Source of the DNA: Bacillota bacterium
GTDB taxonomy: Bacteria; Bacillota; Sulfobacillia; JABLXB01
Assembly: GCA_013178305.1 (NCBI GenBank)
Contig: JABLXB010000002.1
Span: forward strand, 432,454-496,453
Reading direction: 5' to 3'
Length of the DNA stretch: 64,000 nucleotides
Shown: positions 26,563-34,473 of the stretch, piece by piece
How positions within the stretch are numbered: the first letter of the stretch is position 1
Layout: every line of letters begins with the position of its first letter
The notes under the pieces: model-generated
Told to the model about the DNA's origin: nothing
The model's input: the letters and a program-made list of their open reading frames with translations, nothing else
The model's database searches: none
Position numbers and translations under genes: made by a program

Positions 26563-27606
26563 CTATCCCGCTCCTTTGCTCAAAGCCTCGCTGAGTTTGG
26601 ACTGAACGTGCTTGACGATCGCGATTACGCGGGCGTACTCCATCCTGCGAGGCCCCAGCACCGCGATCTTACCCACGCTGCGCCCCCCGACCGCCAGCAC
26701 AGTGCCCACAAGGCTGCAGTCCTCTATCTCCTTGACCCCTGTCTCACCGCCGATGGAAACCATAACCGAACCATCGTTGAGTTGCCCAGTGACGCGTGAG
26801 TTGACGAGCTCGCGGACCGTCTGGTCATGCTCCAGCATCCCCAGCACCGCGCGGGCCTTATCCACGTCGCGGAACTCCGGCTGCTCGAACAACCTCGACG
26901 TGCCCCCCACGTACACCCTCTCGTCGGGGTCATCGTCAACAAACGACCTCAGGACATCGAGGGCTTCGCGCATTACGGACTTGTAGGCCGAGAGCTCCCT
27001 GTTCATGACCTTAACCGCTTCGTCGGCGCACAGGTCTACCGGAACGCCGCGGAGCCGCTCGCTGAGGGCCTCGTACAACCCGTGGATCTCCTCATCGGCA
27101 AGGCCTGCCGGCCTGTCGATGACCGAGGTCTGGACGAACCCCGTGTCGGTCACCAGCACGAGGAGCGCCGACCCTTCCATCAGCGGCACGATGCTCAGCC
27201 GGTGGAGCCTGGCGTTGTCGAGCTGGGGGCCCAGGACGAATGCAAGATATCTGGTCGTGTCCGACAGGACCTTTACCGTCTGCTGGATGAGGGCCTGTAT
27301 CTCCCTGGTCTTCTCCTCGAGCACCCGGTGGATGTTCTCGATGACCGCGGAGGACAGGTCCGCCTGCGGCATCAACCAGTCGACATAGTAGCGGTATCCG
27401 AGGTCGGACGGAACGCGACCTGAGGACGTGTGGGGTTGTTCCAGATAGCCCATTTCCTCGAGGTCGGCCATCTCATTGCGAATAGTGGCAGGACTGACCC
27501 CCAGGCTGTACTTGCGGGCGATAGTACGGGACCCCACAGGCTCCACCGTCGAGACGTAATCCTCGACGACTGCGCGAAGAACCCGCATCTTTCTATCGTC
27601 CAGCAT
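26563..27606 (-). CDS. hrcA: Heat-inducible transcription repressor HrcA
   Basis: A 347-residue repressor that binds CIRCE operators and depends on chaperonin for activity in Bacillus. The N-terminal winged helix (VEDYVSTVEPVGSRTIARKY, SPATIRNEMADLEEMGYLEQPHTSSGR) is canonical; the C-terminal dimerisation domain ends near GPRRMEYARVIAIVKHV. A perfect CIRCE element overlaps its promoter, so it controls itself and probably the genes downstream. That the usual partner GroEL is replaced nearby by a Group III chaperonin raises the question of which chaperonin tunes this HrcA. Confidence 0.97.
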   Translation of the reverse strand: MLDDRKMRVLRAVVEDYVSTVEPVGSRTIARKYSLGVSPATIRNEMADLEEMGYLEQPHTSSGRVPSDLGYRYYVDWLMPQADLSSAVIENIHRVLEEKTREIQALIQQTVKVLSDTTRYLAFVLGPQLDNARLHRLSIVPLMEGSALLVLVTDTGFVQTSVIDRPAGLADEEIHGLYEALSERLRGVPVDLCADEAVKVMNRELSAYKSVMREALDVLRSFVDDDPDERVYVGGTSRLFEQPEFRDVDKARAVLGMLEHDQTVRELVNSRVTGQLNDGSVMVSIGGETGVKEIEDCSLVGTVLAVGGRSVGKIAVLGPRRMEYARVIAIVKHVQSKLSEALSKGAG

Positions 27607-27661
27607 CCCTGCACCTTCCCTTTTGGCGCCGGCGCCTATCGAATTCGTGGGGCCGGTACCA

Positions 27662-27688
27662 TTAGCACTCGTGGACGGGGAGTGCTAA
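27662..27688 (-). promoter_or_regulatory. CIRCE operator
   Basis: An exact match to the CIRCE consensus: TTAGCACTC, 9 bases, GAGTGCTAA. It lies 56 bases upstream of hrcA and just downstream of its predicted promoter. Binding of HrcA here would repress the heat-shock cluster. Confidence 0.98.
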
Positions 27689-27701
27689 GGTTCTACTAAT
27701 G

Positions 27702-27731
27702 AAATTACCATCAGCAGGGCTTGCGTGTCAA
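27702..27731 (-). promoter_or_regulatory. Sigma-A type promoter of the hrcA cluster
   Basis: A perfect TTGACA -35 box and TAATTT -10 box are separated by 18 bases on the minus strand. Transcription would begin inside or just before the CIRCE element, the standard arrangement. Confidence 0.75.
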
Positions 27732-27825
27732 GGAAAGGCCGCAGCGTCGCGCGATCGCCGCGTTGTGCCTTAACTTTACTCATACGCTGCGGCTGAGTCC
27801 GTCAAGCAGAAGCGGATGGGCGCCC

Positions 27826-27861
27826 TGTCACCGTGTGGACCGCCGGTTGGGCACGGTGACA
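27826..27861. repeat. 10-base perfect inverted repeat downstream of ribH
   Basis: TGTCACCGTG and CACGGTGACA are separated by 16 bases, between the end of the riboflavin operon and the hrcA promoter. It has no T tract on either strand, so it is a weak terminator candidate or a protein binding site. Nothing else was found in the 180 bases around it. Confidence 0.5.
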
Positions 27862-27913
27862 TCACCCGGAGTGTAGCCGGCGCGGCGCATACTGCTGCTG
27901 GCCTGAGCTTCTT

Positions 27914-28378
27914 CTAGACGTTCTTGACCAGGTTTGCCATTTCGATGCCTGCGACAGCTGCGTCCCAGCCCTTGTTACCGGCTTTTGTACCGGCGCGCTC
28001 AATTGCCTGTTCTAGATTGTCCGCCGTGATGATCCCGTAAATCACGGGGACTCCGGTCGCCAGGCCTGCCGCAGCCACCCCCTTCGCCGACTCGGCCGCC
28101 ACGTACTCGAAATGGGGTGTGGCGCCCCGTATCACCGCGCCTAGGCACAAGACGGCTGAGAACCTGCCGCTCTCGGCCAGTTTTTTGGCAACAAGCGGTA
28201 TTTCGAAAGCCCCGGGGACCCAGGCGATCTCGATGTCCTCGTCCCGTGCGCCATGGCGTTTCAGGGCGTCCAGCGCGCCGTCGAGCAATTTTGTGCTGAT
28301 GAACTCGTTAAACCTGCTGATCGCGATTCCGAAACGAAGGCCAGTCGCAAGCAGGTTTCCTTCAATCACTGTAGCCAC
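27914..28378 (-). CDS. ribH: 6,7-dimethyl-8-ribityllumazine synthase
   Basis: Makes the riboflavin precursor lumazine from 5-amino-6-ribitylaminouracil and dihydroxybutanone phosphate. Motifs [33 protein letters not shown] and [10 protein letters not shown] are complete. I use the GTG preceded by GGGAGG at 9 bases, giving 154 residues, the normal size; the open frame continues upstream but without family similarity. It is the last gene of the rib operon. Confidence 0.97.
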   Translation of the reverse strand: MATVIEGNLLATGLRFGIAISRFNEFISTKLLDGALDALKRHGARDEDIEIAWVPGAFEIPLVAKKLAESGRFSAVLCLGAVIRGATPHFEYVAAESAKGVAAAGLATGVPVIYGIITADNLEQAIERAGTKAGNKGWDAAVAGIEMANLVKNV

Positions 28379-28446
28379 GTGTGCATTCCTCCCTGGCGAT
28401 CCCGCCGTAGTTTTCCGCTTATCCTCCGCCACGTCAACCATCCACA

Positions 28447-29706
28447 TCAACCATGGGGGCAGCTACACCGGCCCGGCCGTCCTCCGAGGTAGTGACCCAT
28501 TCTGGTCCTCTTGGTTTCGAGATACCGCGCGTTTACCTCGTTGGGCTGTATCTCTATCGGGACGCGCTCGACGATTTCCAGCCCGTACCCTGCCAGGCCG
28601 GTGAACTTGCGCGGGTTGTTGGTGAGGAGCCGGATCCTTCTCACGCCGAGGTCGGCGAGGATCTGGGCTCCCATGCCGTAGTCCCTCAGGTCCGCAGGGA
28701 ATCCGAGCGCCTCGTTGGCCTCAACCGTGTCCTTGCCCTGGTCCTGCAGGGCGTAGGCCCGCAGCTTGTTGAGCAGCCCGATGCCCCGGCCTTCCTGCGG
28801 CATGTACAGGAACACCCCGCAGCCTTCTTCCTCGATCATGGCTAGCGCCCTGTGGAGCTGTTCCCCGCAGTCGCACCGGAGCGAACCGAACACATCACCC
28901 GTCAGGCATTCGGAATGTACCCTGACGAGCACGTCCCTGTCCGGATGGATGTCTCCCCTGACGAGGGCGACATACCCCTCGTCGCGGAGTTTTCCCCTGT
29001 AACCGACCACCCTGAATCTCCCGTACTGCGTCGGAAGCTCAGCTTCGGCGACTCTCTCCACCAGGCGCTCGGTCCTCAGCCTGTACCTGATCAGGCTCTC
29101 GATGGTGATGATCTTCAAACCGTGCTTCTGCGCAAATTCGACCAGGTCGGGCAGCCGGGCCATGGTGCCGTCTTCCCTCATGATTTCGCATATCACACCC
29201 GCAGGGTACAGCCCGGCGAGCCGCGAAAGGTCGACTGCCGCCTCCGTATGGCCGGGCCTCCTCAGCACTCCTCCTTCCTTCGCCCTCAGCGGGAAGATGT
29301 GGCCGGGCCTCACTATATCCTCGGGCCTGGTTTTCGGGTCTATCGCAACGCGAATGGTGTGCGCCCTCTCGAACGCGGATATCCCCGTGGTTATTCCGTG
29401 GCGGGCATCTATTGATACGGTGAACGCTGTACCCATGTGGTCGCTGCCATAGTTCAGCATCGGCGGGATCTGCAGCTCGTCCAGCCGCTCCCCCGTCATG
29501 GGGAGGCAAACGAGCCCCCTTCCGAACCGGACCATGAAGTTCACCGCTTCGGGGGTGACCTTCTCGGCTGCCATGACGACGTCCCCTTCGTTCTCCCTCT
29601 CCTCGTCGTCCACCACGACCAGCATCCCCCCGTCCTGCAGGTCCTTGATGCCCTCTTCTATCGTTGCGAATGGGCTGTCGAGCTGCCCGTCAGTTGGCCG
29701 GTTCAT
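28447..29706 (-). CDS. ribBA: Bifunctional DHBP synthase / GTP cyclohydrolase II
   Basis: A 419-residue fusion. The N-terminal domain (about 1-210) makes 3,4-dihydroxy-2-butanone 4-phosphate and has the acidic loop [10 protein letters not shown]. The C-terminal domain opens the imidazole ring of GTP and carries the zinc ligands in [18 protein letters not shown] and the catalytic region [14 protein letters not shown] with GGGAGG at 8 bases is the best start. It provides both branches of substrate for the riboflavin pathway. Confidence 0.97.
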   Translation of the reverse strand: MNRPTDGQLDSPFATIEEGIKDLQDGGMLVVVDDEERENEGDVVMAAEKVTPEAVNFMVRFGRGLVCLPMTGERLDELQIPPMLNYGSDHMGTAFTVSIDARHGITTGISAFERAHTIRVAIDPKTRPEDIVRPGHIFPLRAKEGGVLRRPGHTEAAVDLSRLAGLYPAGVICEIMREDGTMARLPDLVEFAQKHGLKIITIESLIRYRLRTERLVERVAEAELPTQYGRFRVVGYRGKLRDEGYVALVRGDIHPDRDVLVRVHSECLTGDVFGSLRCDCGEQLHRALAMIEEEGCGVFLYMPQEGRGIGLLNKLRAYALQDQGKDTVEANEALGFPADLRDYGMGAQILADLGVRRIRLLTNNPRKFTGLAGYGLEIVERVPIEIQPNEVNARYLETKRTRMGHYLGGRPGRCSCPHG

Positions 29707-29711
29707 TGCCG

Positions 29712-30404
29712 TCACCTCCCGGAGGAGAAGCCGTGCTCGCTGAGGAACTCCACGTCAATGCCGCGGGTGCCGCCATCATCACCATCTCCAGCCGGGTTAC
29801 CTTTTATGGGGGCGCTGTACTGCTGGAGGAGCATTGCGACGTACTTCGCTATCATGTCGGCCTCTAGATTCACCCTGTCACCGGGGATCTTCGAGCCGAG
29901 CGTCGTTGCCTTCGCGGTGTGAGAGATGAGGGAGACGACGAAACCGCCCGCCGTCCTGGACACAACCGTCAGGCTAACCCCATCCACTGCGACGGATCCC
30001 TTTGGAACAACGTATCCCTTGAGTTCGGCAGGGGACGCGATCTCCAGGACGATGGCGTTACCCTCGTGCGTCTTGCGCTTTATCACCCCGACCGCGTCGA
30101 TGTGGCCACTTACCAGGTGACCGCCCAGGCGCCCCCCCAGGGATAGAGGGCGTTCGAGGTTCACCCGGTTGCCGGGCATCGCCTCTGCCAGCGATGTCTT
30201 TCTCAGCGTTTCGGGCATGATGTCGGCTCTGAAGTAATCCGGCCCGATACCGGTCACCGTCAGGCAGACCCCGTTCACGGCGATACTGTCTCCGATCCGC
30301 GTCCCGCCCAGCACAGTGCGGCAACTCACCACCAGAGCGAGCGAGTCCCCACGTCTCTCAACCGACTTGACTGTTCCCAGTTCTTCAACGAGACCCGTGA
30401 ACAT
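29712..30404 (-). CDS. ribE: Riboflavin synthase alpha chain
   Basis: Dismutates two lumazine molecules to riboflavin. The start [10 protein letters not shown], the two tandem lumazine-binding repeats (VNGVCLTV near residue 40 and VDGVSLTV near residue 137) and a length of 230 residues are typical. GGAGG lies 6 bases before the ATG. It overlaps the end of ribD by 20 bases. Confidence 0.96.
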   Translation of the reverse strand: MFTGLVEELGTVKSVERRGDSLALVVSCRTVLGGTRIGDSIAVNGVCLTVTGIGPDYFRADIMPETLRKTSLAEAMPGNRVNLERPLSLGGRLGGHLVSGHIDAVGVIKRKTHEGNAIVLEIASPAELKGYVVPKGSVAVDGVSLTVVSRTAGGFVVSLISHTAKATTLGSKIPGDRVNLEADMIAKYVAMLLQQYSAPIKGNPAGDGDDGGTRGIDVEFLSEHGFSSGR

Positions 30405-31509
30405 GCGCCACCTCCAGGTATCCTTCAATTAGAATGTCATCCCCAACCCTCTGGACATCGACTCCGGACACGGGCAAGGCGTCCGCCATCCGGAGTATTC
30501 CCGGCCCCCCGACCGGTCCGGGGGCAGTCCGGCCTCCGGCGATCTTCGGGGCCATGAAAAACGCCACCTTATCCACGATCCTGGATGCCAGGGCGCTGGC
30601 GGCCACCTCGGCGCCCCCCTCTATAAGGAGGCTGGGCAACTCCCTGCGCCCCAGCTCCTCGAGCAGGCGTCGCCAGACGATCCTCCCCCTGCTTTCGGGC
30701 AGGATCCAGACCTCCGCGCCGCAGGCCCTGAGGTCTCGGACCCTGCTCTCAGGCGCGCGTTCTCCGGCAACGATGATCGCAGGCGCCCGCGAGTCATTGC
30801 GCACTATCCTGGCGGTGGGAGGGGTCCGCGCATGGGCGTCCAGGACCACTCGGGCGGGATCCCGCCCATCCACCAGCCTCACCGTGAGCCGCGGGTCGTC
30901 CTCCAGTACCGTCCCTACGCCGACCAGAACCGCATCGTACTCCCTCCGCAACTGGTGGACGCGCCGCCTCGCTTCTTCGCCCGTTATCCAGCGTGAGTCC
31001 CCCGTGCGCGTGGCGATCTTGCCGTCCATGGTCATGGCCATTTTCAGGAGGACGAATGGTAGTCCCGTGGTGATGTGCTTGACGAACACCTCGTTGAGCC
31101 TGGCGGCCTGCCCCGCCAGCACTCCCACCGTCACCTCGATCCCCGCCCGGCGAAGGCTATCCAGGCCGTTCCCCGCTACTTTAGGGTTGGGGTCGACCAT
31201 GGCAGCGACCACTCGCTTGATACCTGCGGCGATTACGCTGTCCACGCAGGGGGGCGTTCTTCCATGGTGGCAGCAGGGCTCGAGCGTGACGTAGAGCGTA
31301 GCCCCCTTCGCCATCTCGCCCGCAGCCCTCAGGGCGTGAATCTCGGCGTGGGGCGTTCCCGCCCGCTCGTGGTAGCCGCTTCCCACGACCACTCCGTCGC
31401 GTACGACCAGGGCGCCCACCATGGGGTTTGGGCTGGTATCCCCCCGCGCCTTTGCGGCCAGGTCGAGTGCCTGCCGCATGTAATACTCGTCAAGGTGCTG
31501 CCCCTTCAT
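30385..31509 (-). CDS. ribD: Bifunctional riboflavin deaminase/reductase RibD
   Basis: The N-terminal domain is a zinc-dependent deaminase (HAEIHAL, PCCHHGRTPPC); the C-terminal domain is the NADPH-dependent reductase (LKMAMTMDGKIATRTGDSRWI and LLIEGGAEVAAS). Together they convert the first pyrimidine to the ribitylamino form. I start at the ATG of MKGQHLDEYYMRQAL, giving 374 residues; the open frame extends 26 codons further upstream without family similarity. It is the first gene after the FMN riboswitch. Confidence 0.96.
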   Translation of the reverse strand: MKGQHLDEYYMRQALDLAAKARGDTSPNPMVGALVVRDGVVVGSGYHERAGTPHAEIHALRAAGEMAKGATLYVTLEPCCHHGRTPPCVDSVIAAGIKRVVAAMVDPNPKVAGNGLDSLRRAGIEVTVGVLAGQAARLNEVFVKHITTGLPFVLLKMAMTMDGKIATRTGDSRWITGEEARRRVHQLRREYDAVLVGVGTVLEDDPRLTVRLVDGRDPARVVLDAHARTPPTARIVRNDSRAPAIIVAGERAPESRVRDLRACGAEVWILPESRGRIVWRRLLEELGRRELPSLLIEGGAEVAASALASRIVDKVAFFMAPKIAGGRTAPGPVGGPGILRMADALPVSGVDVQRVGDDILIEGYLEVAHVHGSR

Positions 31510-31616
31510 GCGCCGCCCCTGGGGTCTCCCACGGGGTTTCGCCTCCTTGTCTGCAGTGTGCCCCGAAGCCGGTGCCGACGTTAACACCGGCCGGCGTTAC
31601 CCCGCCGGGCGCACGA

Positions 31617-31650
31617 CAAACTAAAGCCCCGGGGGTCTTCCCCGGGGCTC
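31617..31650 (-). terminator. Riboswitch-controlled terminator before ribD
   Basis: A 9-base-pair stem AGCCCCGGG/CCCGGGGCT with a short loop, followed by TTTAGTTTG on the minus strand. It lies between the FMN riboswitch and ribD and is the expected expression platform for attenuation when FMN is bound. Confidence 0.85.
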
Positions 31651-31685
31651 GCCTGACGCAAAGGCAACCGGAACGCTCACTGCGC

Positions 31686-31839
31686 CCTTCTCCCATCCGG
31701 ACTTTACCGTCGGCCCTGGAATCGCACCAGGTCGGCCACTGACACGTGGTTCGCGGGCTAGCCTCTCGGCATTACCGCCGGTCGGGAATCGATCGTCCCG
31801 CCTCGCGCGAGACGGAACTCTCTCACCCTGCCCCGAAGG
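31686..31839 (-). ncRNA. FMN riboswitch (RFN element)
   Basis: The minus strand begins CCTTCGGGGCAGGGTGAGA, continues with GGCGGTAATGCC, CCGACCTGGTGCGATTCCAG and GCCGACGGTAAAGTCCGGAT, and ends ATGGGAGAAGG. These are the conserved segments of the RFN aptamer in order. It controls the ribD-ribE-ribBA-ribH operon by FMN feedback through the downstream terminator. Confidence 0.97.
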
Positions 31840-31868
31840 ATATTCATCGTATGACAACCGGTTGCTTA

Positions 31869-31898
31869 ATTCTAAAACGACTCCAGCACCCTTTGCAA
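31869..31898 (-). promoter_or_regulatory. Predicted promoter of the riboflavin operon
   Basis: TTGCAA and TAGAAT separated by 18 bases on the minus strand, about 30 bases upstream of the riboswitch. Both boxes match four or five of six consensus bases. Confidence 0.5.
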
Positions 31899-32029
31899 GG
31901 GGTGTATCCGCAAAGTCCGCGTCAAGAGTGGTTGCCAGGTTCCATCACGCTGTCACCCAGTACTTGCACGAGGTCTTCAGACCGAGAACTGGTTCGACCC
32001 ACCGGCCGCCCCATAATCAGGGTGGCCGA

Positions 32030-33232
32030 TCAAGATGTGCCGGAACGGTTTACGGCCGGGCTCGCATGCCGGTCCAGGAAATCCCTCATTCTGCCCATCG
32101 CGTCGCGGAGGTTCTCCAATGAGTTGGCGTACGACATCCTGAGATAACCTTCGCCGCAGCGCCCGAACGACGTGCCTGCGAGGGCTGCCACGCCCGCCTC
32201 GTTCAGGAGCAGGTCAGCAAACTCTTTGCTTGGAATTCCGGTGTCTTTGACGCTCGGGAACACATAGAACGCGCCCCTGGGCATGACGCACGATATGCCT
32301 GGGAGCTCGTTGAGCTCGGCAACTATGAAGTCCCTTCTCCTCCTGAACTCCCCGACCATTTGCATCACGCTGTCCTGGGGTCCGCGCAAGGCCGCGGCGC
32401 CCGCCACCTGGATGAACGACGCCGTGCACGAGTTGGAGTTGACCATCAGCCTGGTGATCTGCTGAACCAGGTCCTGCCGCGCGGCGGCGTATCCGAGCCG
32501 CCACCCGGTCATTGCGTAGGTCTTGGAGAAACCGTCGAGCAGGATGATCTTCTCCTTCATGCCCGGCAGCGACGCGAGGCTGCTGAACGCGCCGTCGTAA
32601 AGGATCCGGCAGTACACCTCATCGCAGAGGACCATGAGGTCGCGGCCGTCCACAGTCTCCGCTATACCCTTGAGGTCCTCCTGAGTCAGCATGCTACCCG
32701 TGGGGTTGTGCGGGTAGTTGAGGATAATCAGCTTGGTCTTGTCGCTGACCTTGGTCTTGAGCTCGCTGACGTCGAGGCGGAACTCGTTCTCCTCGCGCAG
32801 TGTGAGCGGGACCGGCCTTCCGCCGGCGTAGTTAATCATCGACTCGTAGATCGGGAATCCGGGATCGGGGTAAATCACCTCGTCGCCCGGGTCCACGAGC
32901 GCGAGGATGCTGAAGAACAGGATCGGCTTCGCCCCCGGGGTGACCACGATGTCGTCGGGGCCGAACGTCACGCCCCTCGAGTTGCTGAGGTACTCGGCGC
33001 ACGCCTCGCGCAGTACTGGAAGTCCCTGAGCAGGGCCGTAATGTGTGAAACCGTCGTGAAGCGCCTTGACGGCGGCTTCCTTGATGAAAGTGGGCGTGTC
33101 GAAGTCCGGTTCGCCGATTTCGAGATGGACGATGTGTTTGCCTTTCTGTTCGAGGGCCTTTGCTTTGGCTAGTACTTCGAATGCGGTTTCCGTTCCGAGC
33201 CGCGACTGGCGTTTTGAGAGCAACGTCCTCAA
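32030..33232 (-). CDS. Class I/II PLP-dependent aminotransferase
   Basis: A 400-residue aspartate-aminotransferase-fold enzyme. NYPHNPTGSML and the PLP lysine in DGFSKTYAMTGWRLGY are visible, and the N-terminal GEPDFDTP is typical. The family includes aspartate, aromatic and branched aminotransferases; the substrate cannot be assigned. It is followed by the riboflavin operon promoter region and preceded by the nagA remnant, but it need not belong to either unit. Confidence 0.92.
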   Translation of the reverse strand: MRTLLSKRQSRLGTETAFEVLAKAKALEQKGKHIVHLEIGEPDFDTPTFIKEAAVKALHDGFTHYGPAQGLPVLREACAEYLSNSRGVTFGPDDIVVTPGAKPILFFSILALVDPGDEVIYPDPGFPIYESMINYAGGRPVPLTLREENEFRLDVSELKTKVSDKTKLIILNYPHNPTGSMLTQEDLKGIAETVDGRDLMVLCDEVYCRILYDGAFSSLASLPGMKEKIILLDGFSKTYAMTGWRLGYAAARQDLVQQITRLMVNSNSCTASFIQVAGAAALRGPQDSVMQMVGEFRRRRDFIVAELNELPGISCVMPRGAFYVFPSVKDTGIPSKEFADLLLNEAGVAALAGTSFGRCGEGYLRMSYANSLENLRDAMGRMRDFLDRHASPAVNRSGTS

Positions 33233-33274
33233 CCTCCCCTTAACAGCCGGACAGTCTGTTTAGTCCTGTTTTAT

Positions 33275-33655
33275 CTAGTAATCATTATGGAGGTTGGAAA
33301 TGTCAAGGGGGAGTTTTCGCATTCTCACGGGACCGGGCGCAGAAACGACACGCCCGGTGATCCTGGCAGGCGTGGCGGCAGCCATCGAGATGGCATCCCG
33401 CGGGGGCACGCCCACGAGCTCCGCCATACTACGGACAGCGAGGTTCACCGGCCAATCCTGGTTCACGGTGATGAAACTCGCGCATGGCGTTGAACGCGTG
33501 AGTAACGTGACTGAACCCCGCAGTCACAGCCGCCGCGACATCCGCGAACGTCGCATCCGCATGGCCGGCCGCGCCCACGATCCCCTGGCTGGCGAGCGCC
33601 GCGGCAAGTTCGGCTGAACCGAGGTTGACCGGCGTCTATCATCAGATCCGCGCGC
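33275..33655 (-). pseudogene. nagA: Remnant of N-acetylglucosamine-6-phosphate deacetylase
   Basis: Two pieces in different frames match NagA. The upstream piece reads AAGHADATFADVAAAVTAGF and THAFNAMREFHHREPG, the metal- and substrate-binding middle. The downstream piece reads NLAVRSMAELVGVPPRDAIS and AAATPARITG, the C-terminus. About 180 N-terminal residues and roughly 100 central residues are missing, and the frame changes at the junction near 33440. This is a genuine deletion remnant, not a single-base error. It lies directly after nagB in the operon. Confidence 0.85.
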
Positions 33656-33659
33656 TCCT

Positions 33660-34436
33660 TCACGAGAGCGCGGCTCGATCCGACTCGCCCAGGCAGGGGT
33701 CACCTGGACTGGCAGCGCACTCCGACCACGCGTTTCTGTCTGCAATTACCGTCAGTACGGGGTGTATCTGCAGGATGGAAGCAGGACAGTCCGGAGTCAC
33801 AGGGCCGCATAGGGCTTGCCTCAGAATGCGGGCCTTTACCCTGCCGCACGCAAGAAGGAGGATCATCCGCGCCCTCATGATCGTCTTGATCCCCATGGTA
33901 ATCCCACGGTCGGGGGCCGCATCGAGAGTGGTGAACCCCGAGAGTCTCTCCCTGGTCGTCTCCGACAGCCGGACGACGTGGGTCACCGAACCGAGCTCGG
34001 TGCCGGGTTCATTGAAACCAATGTGACCGTTTAGGCCTATCCCCAGCACCAGGAGGTCAATGCCGCCGGCCTTCTCGATGGCCTCCTCGTATGAGCGACA
34101 CGCCTCCACAAGGTTGCCGGCGGAACCGTCGGGGACATGAATGTTCCCGGCGGGGATGTTCACGTGATCGAACAGGTGCCTGCGCATGAATTGCGAAAAA
34201 CTTCGCGGGTCGCCCGGTGGAAGACCGCACAGCTCATCCACGTTGAAGGTGGTGACGTTCGAGAAATCCAGCCCCTCGCCGGCGTGTAGCCTGGCCACCT
34301 CCCGGTACATCCCGGAAGGAGTCCTCCCGGTCGGAAGCCCGAGAACAACGCCCGGGCACCCCCTGATACGCTCTTCGATGATGCGCGCTGCCGCCCGATC
34401 CATCTCTGCGACTGACTCTGTGATCATTACCCTCAT
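33660..34436 (-). CDS. nagB: Glucosamine-6-phosphate deaminase
   Basis: Converts glucosamine 6-phosphate to fructose 6-phosphate and ammonia. The motifs GLPTGRTPSGMY, TFNVDELCGLPPGDPRSF, GIGLNGHIGFNEPG and GITMGIKTIM are all present; the catalytic Asp and His loops look intact. The length of 258 residues is normal. GGAGAGG precedes the second ATG by 6 bases. It ends the ROK-regulated operon together with the nagA remnant, linking the operon to amino sugars. Confidence 0.95.
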   Translation of the reverse strand: MRVMITESVAEMDRAAARIIEERIRGCPGVVLGLPTGRTPSGMYREVARLHAGEGLDFSNVTTFNVDELCGLPPGDPRSFSQFMRRHLFDHVNIPAGNIHVPDGSAGNLVEACRSYEEAIEKAGGIDLLVLGIGLNGHIGFNEPGTELGSVTHVVRLSETTRERLSGFTTLDAAPDRGITMGIKTIMRARMILLLACGRVKARILRQALCGPVTPDCPASILQIHPVLTVIADRNAWSECAASPGDPCLGESDRAALS

Positions 34437-34473
34437 CATGGTCCTCTCCAGTCGAGGCAAACAGACCTCGTCT

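Noticed and set aside
25419..26594. 391-codon plus-strand frame opposite the chaperonin
   Set aside because: Antisense to a certain gene; the His/Asp/Val-rich composition is typical of the reversed frame.
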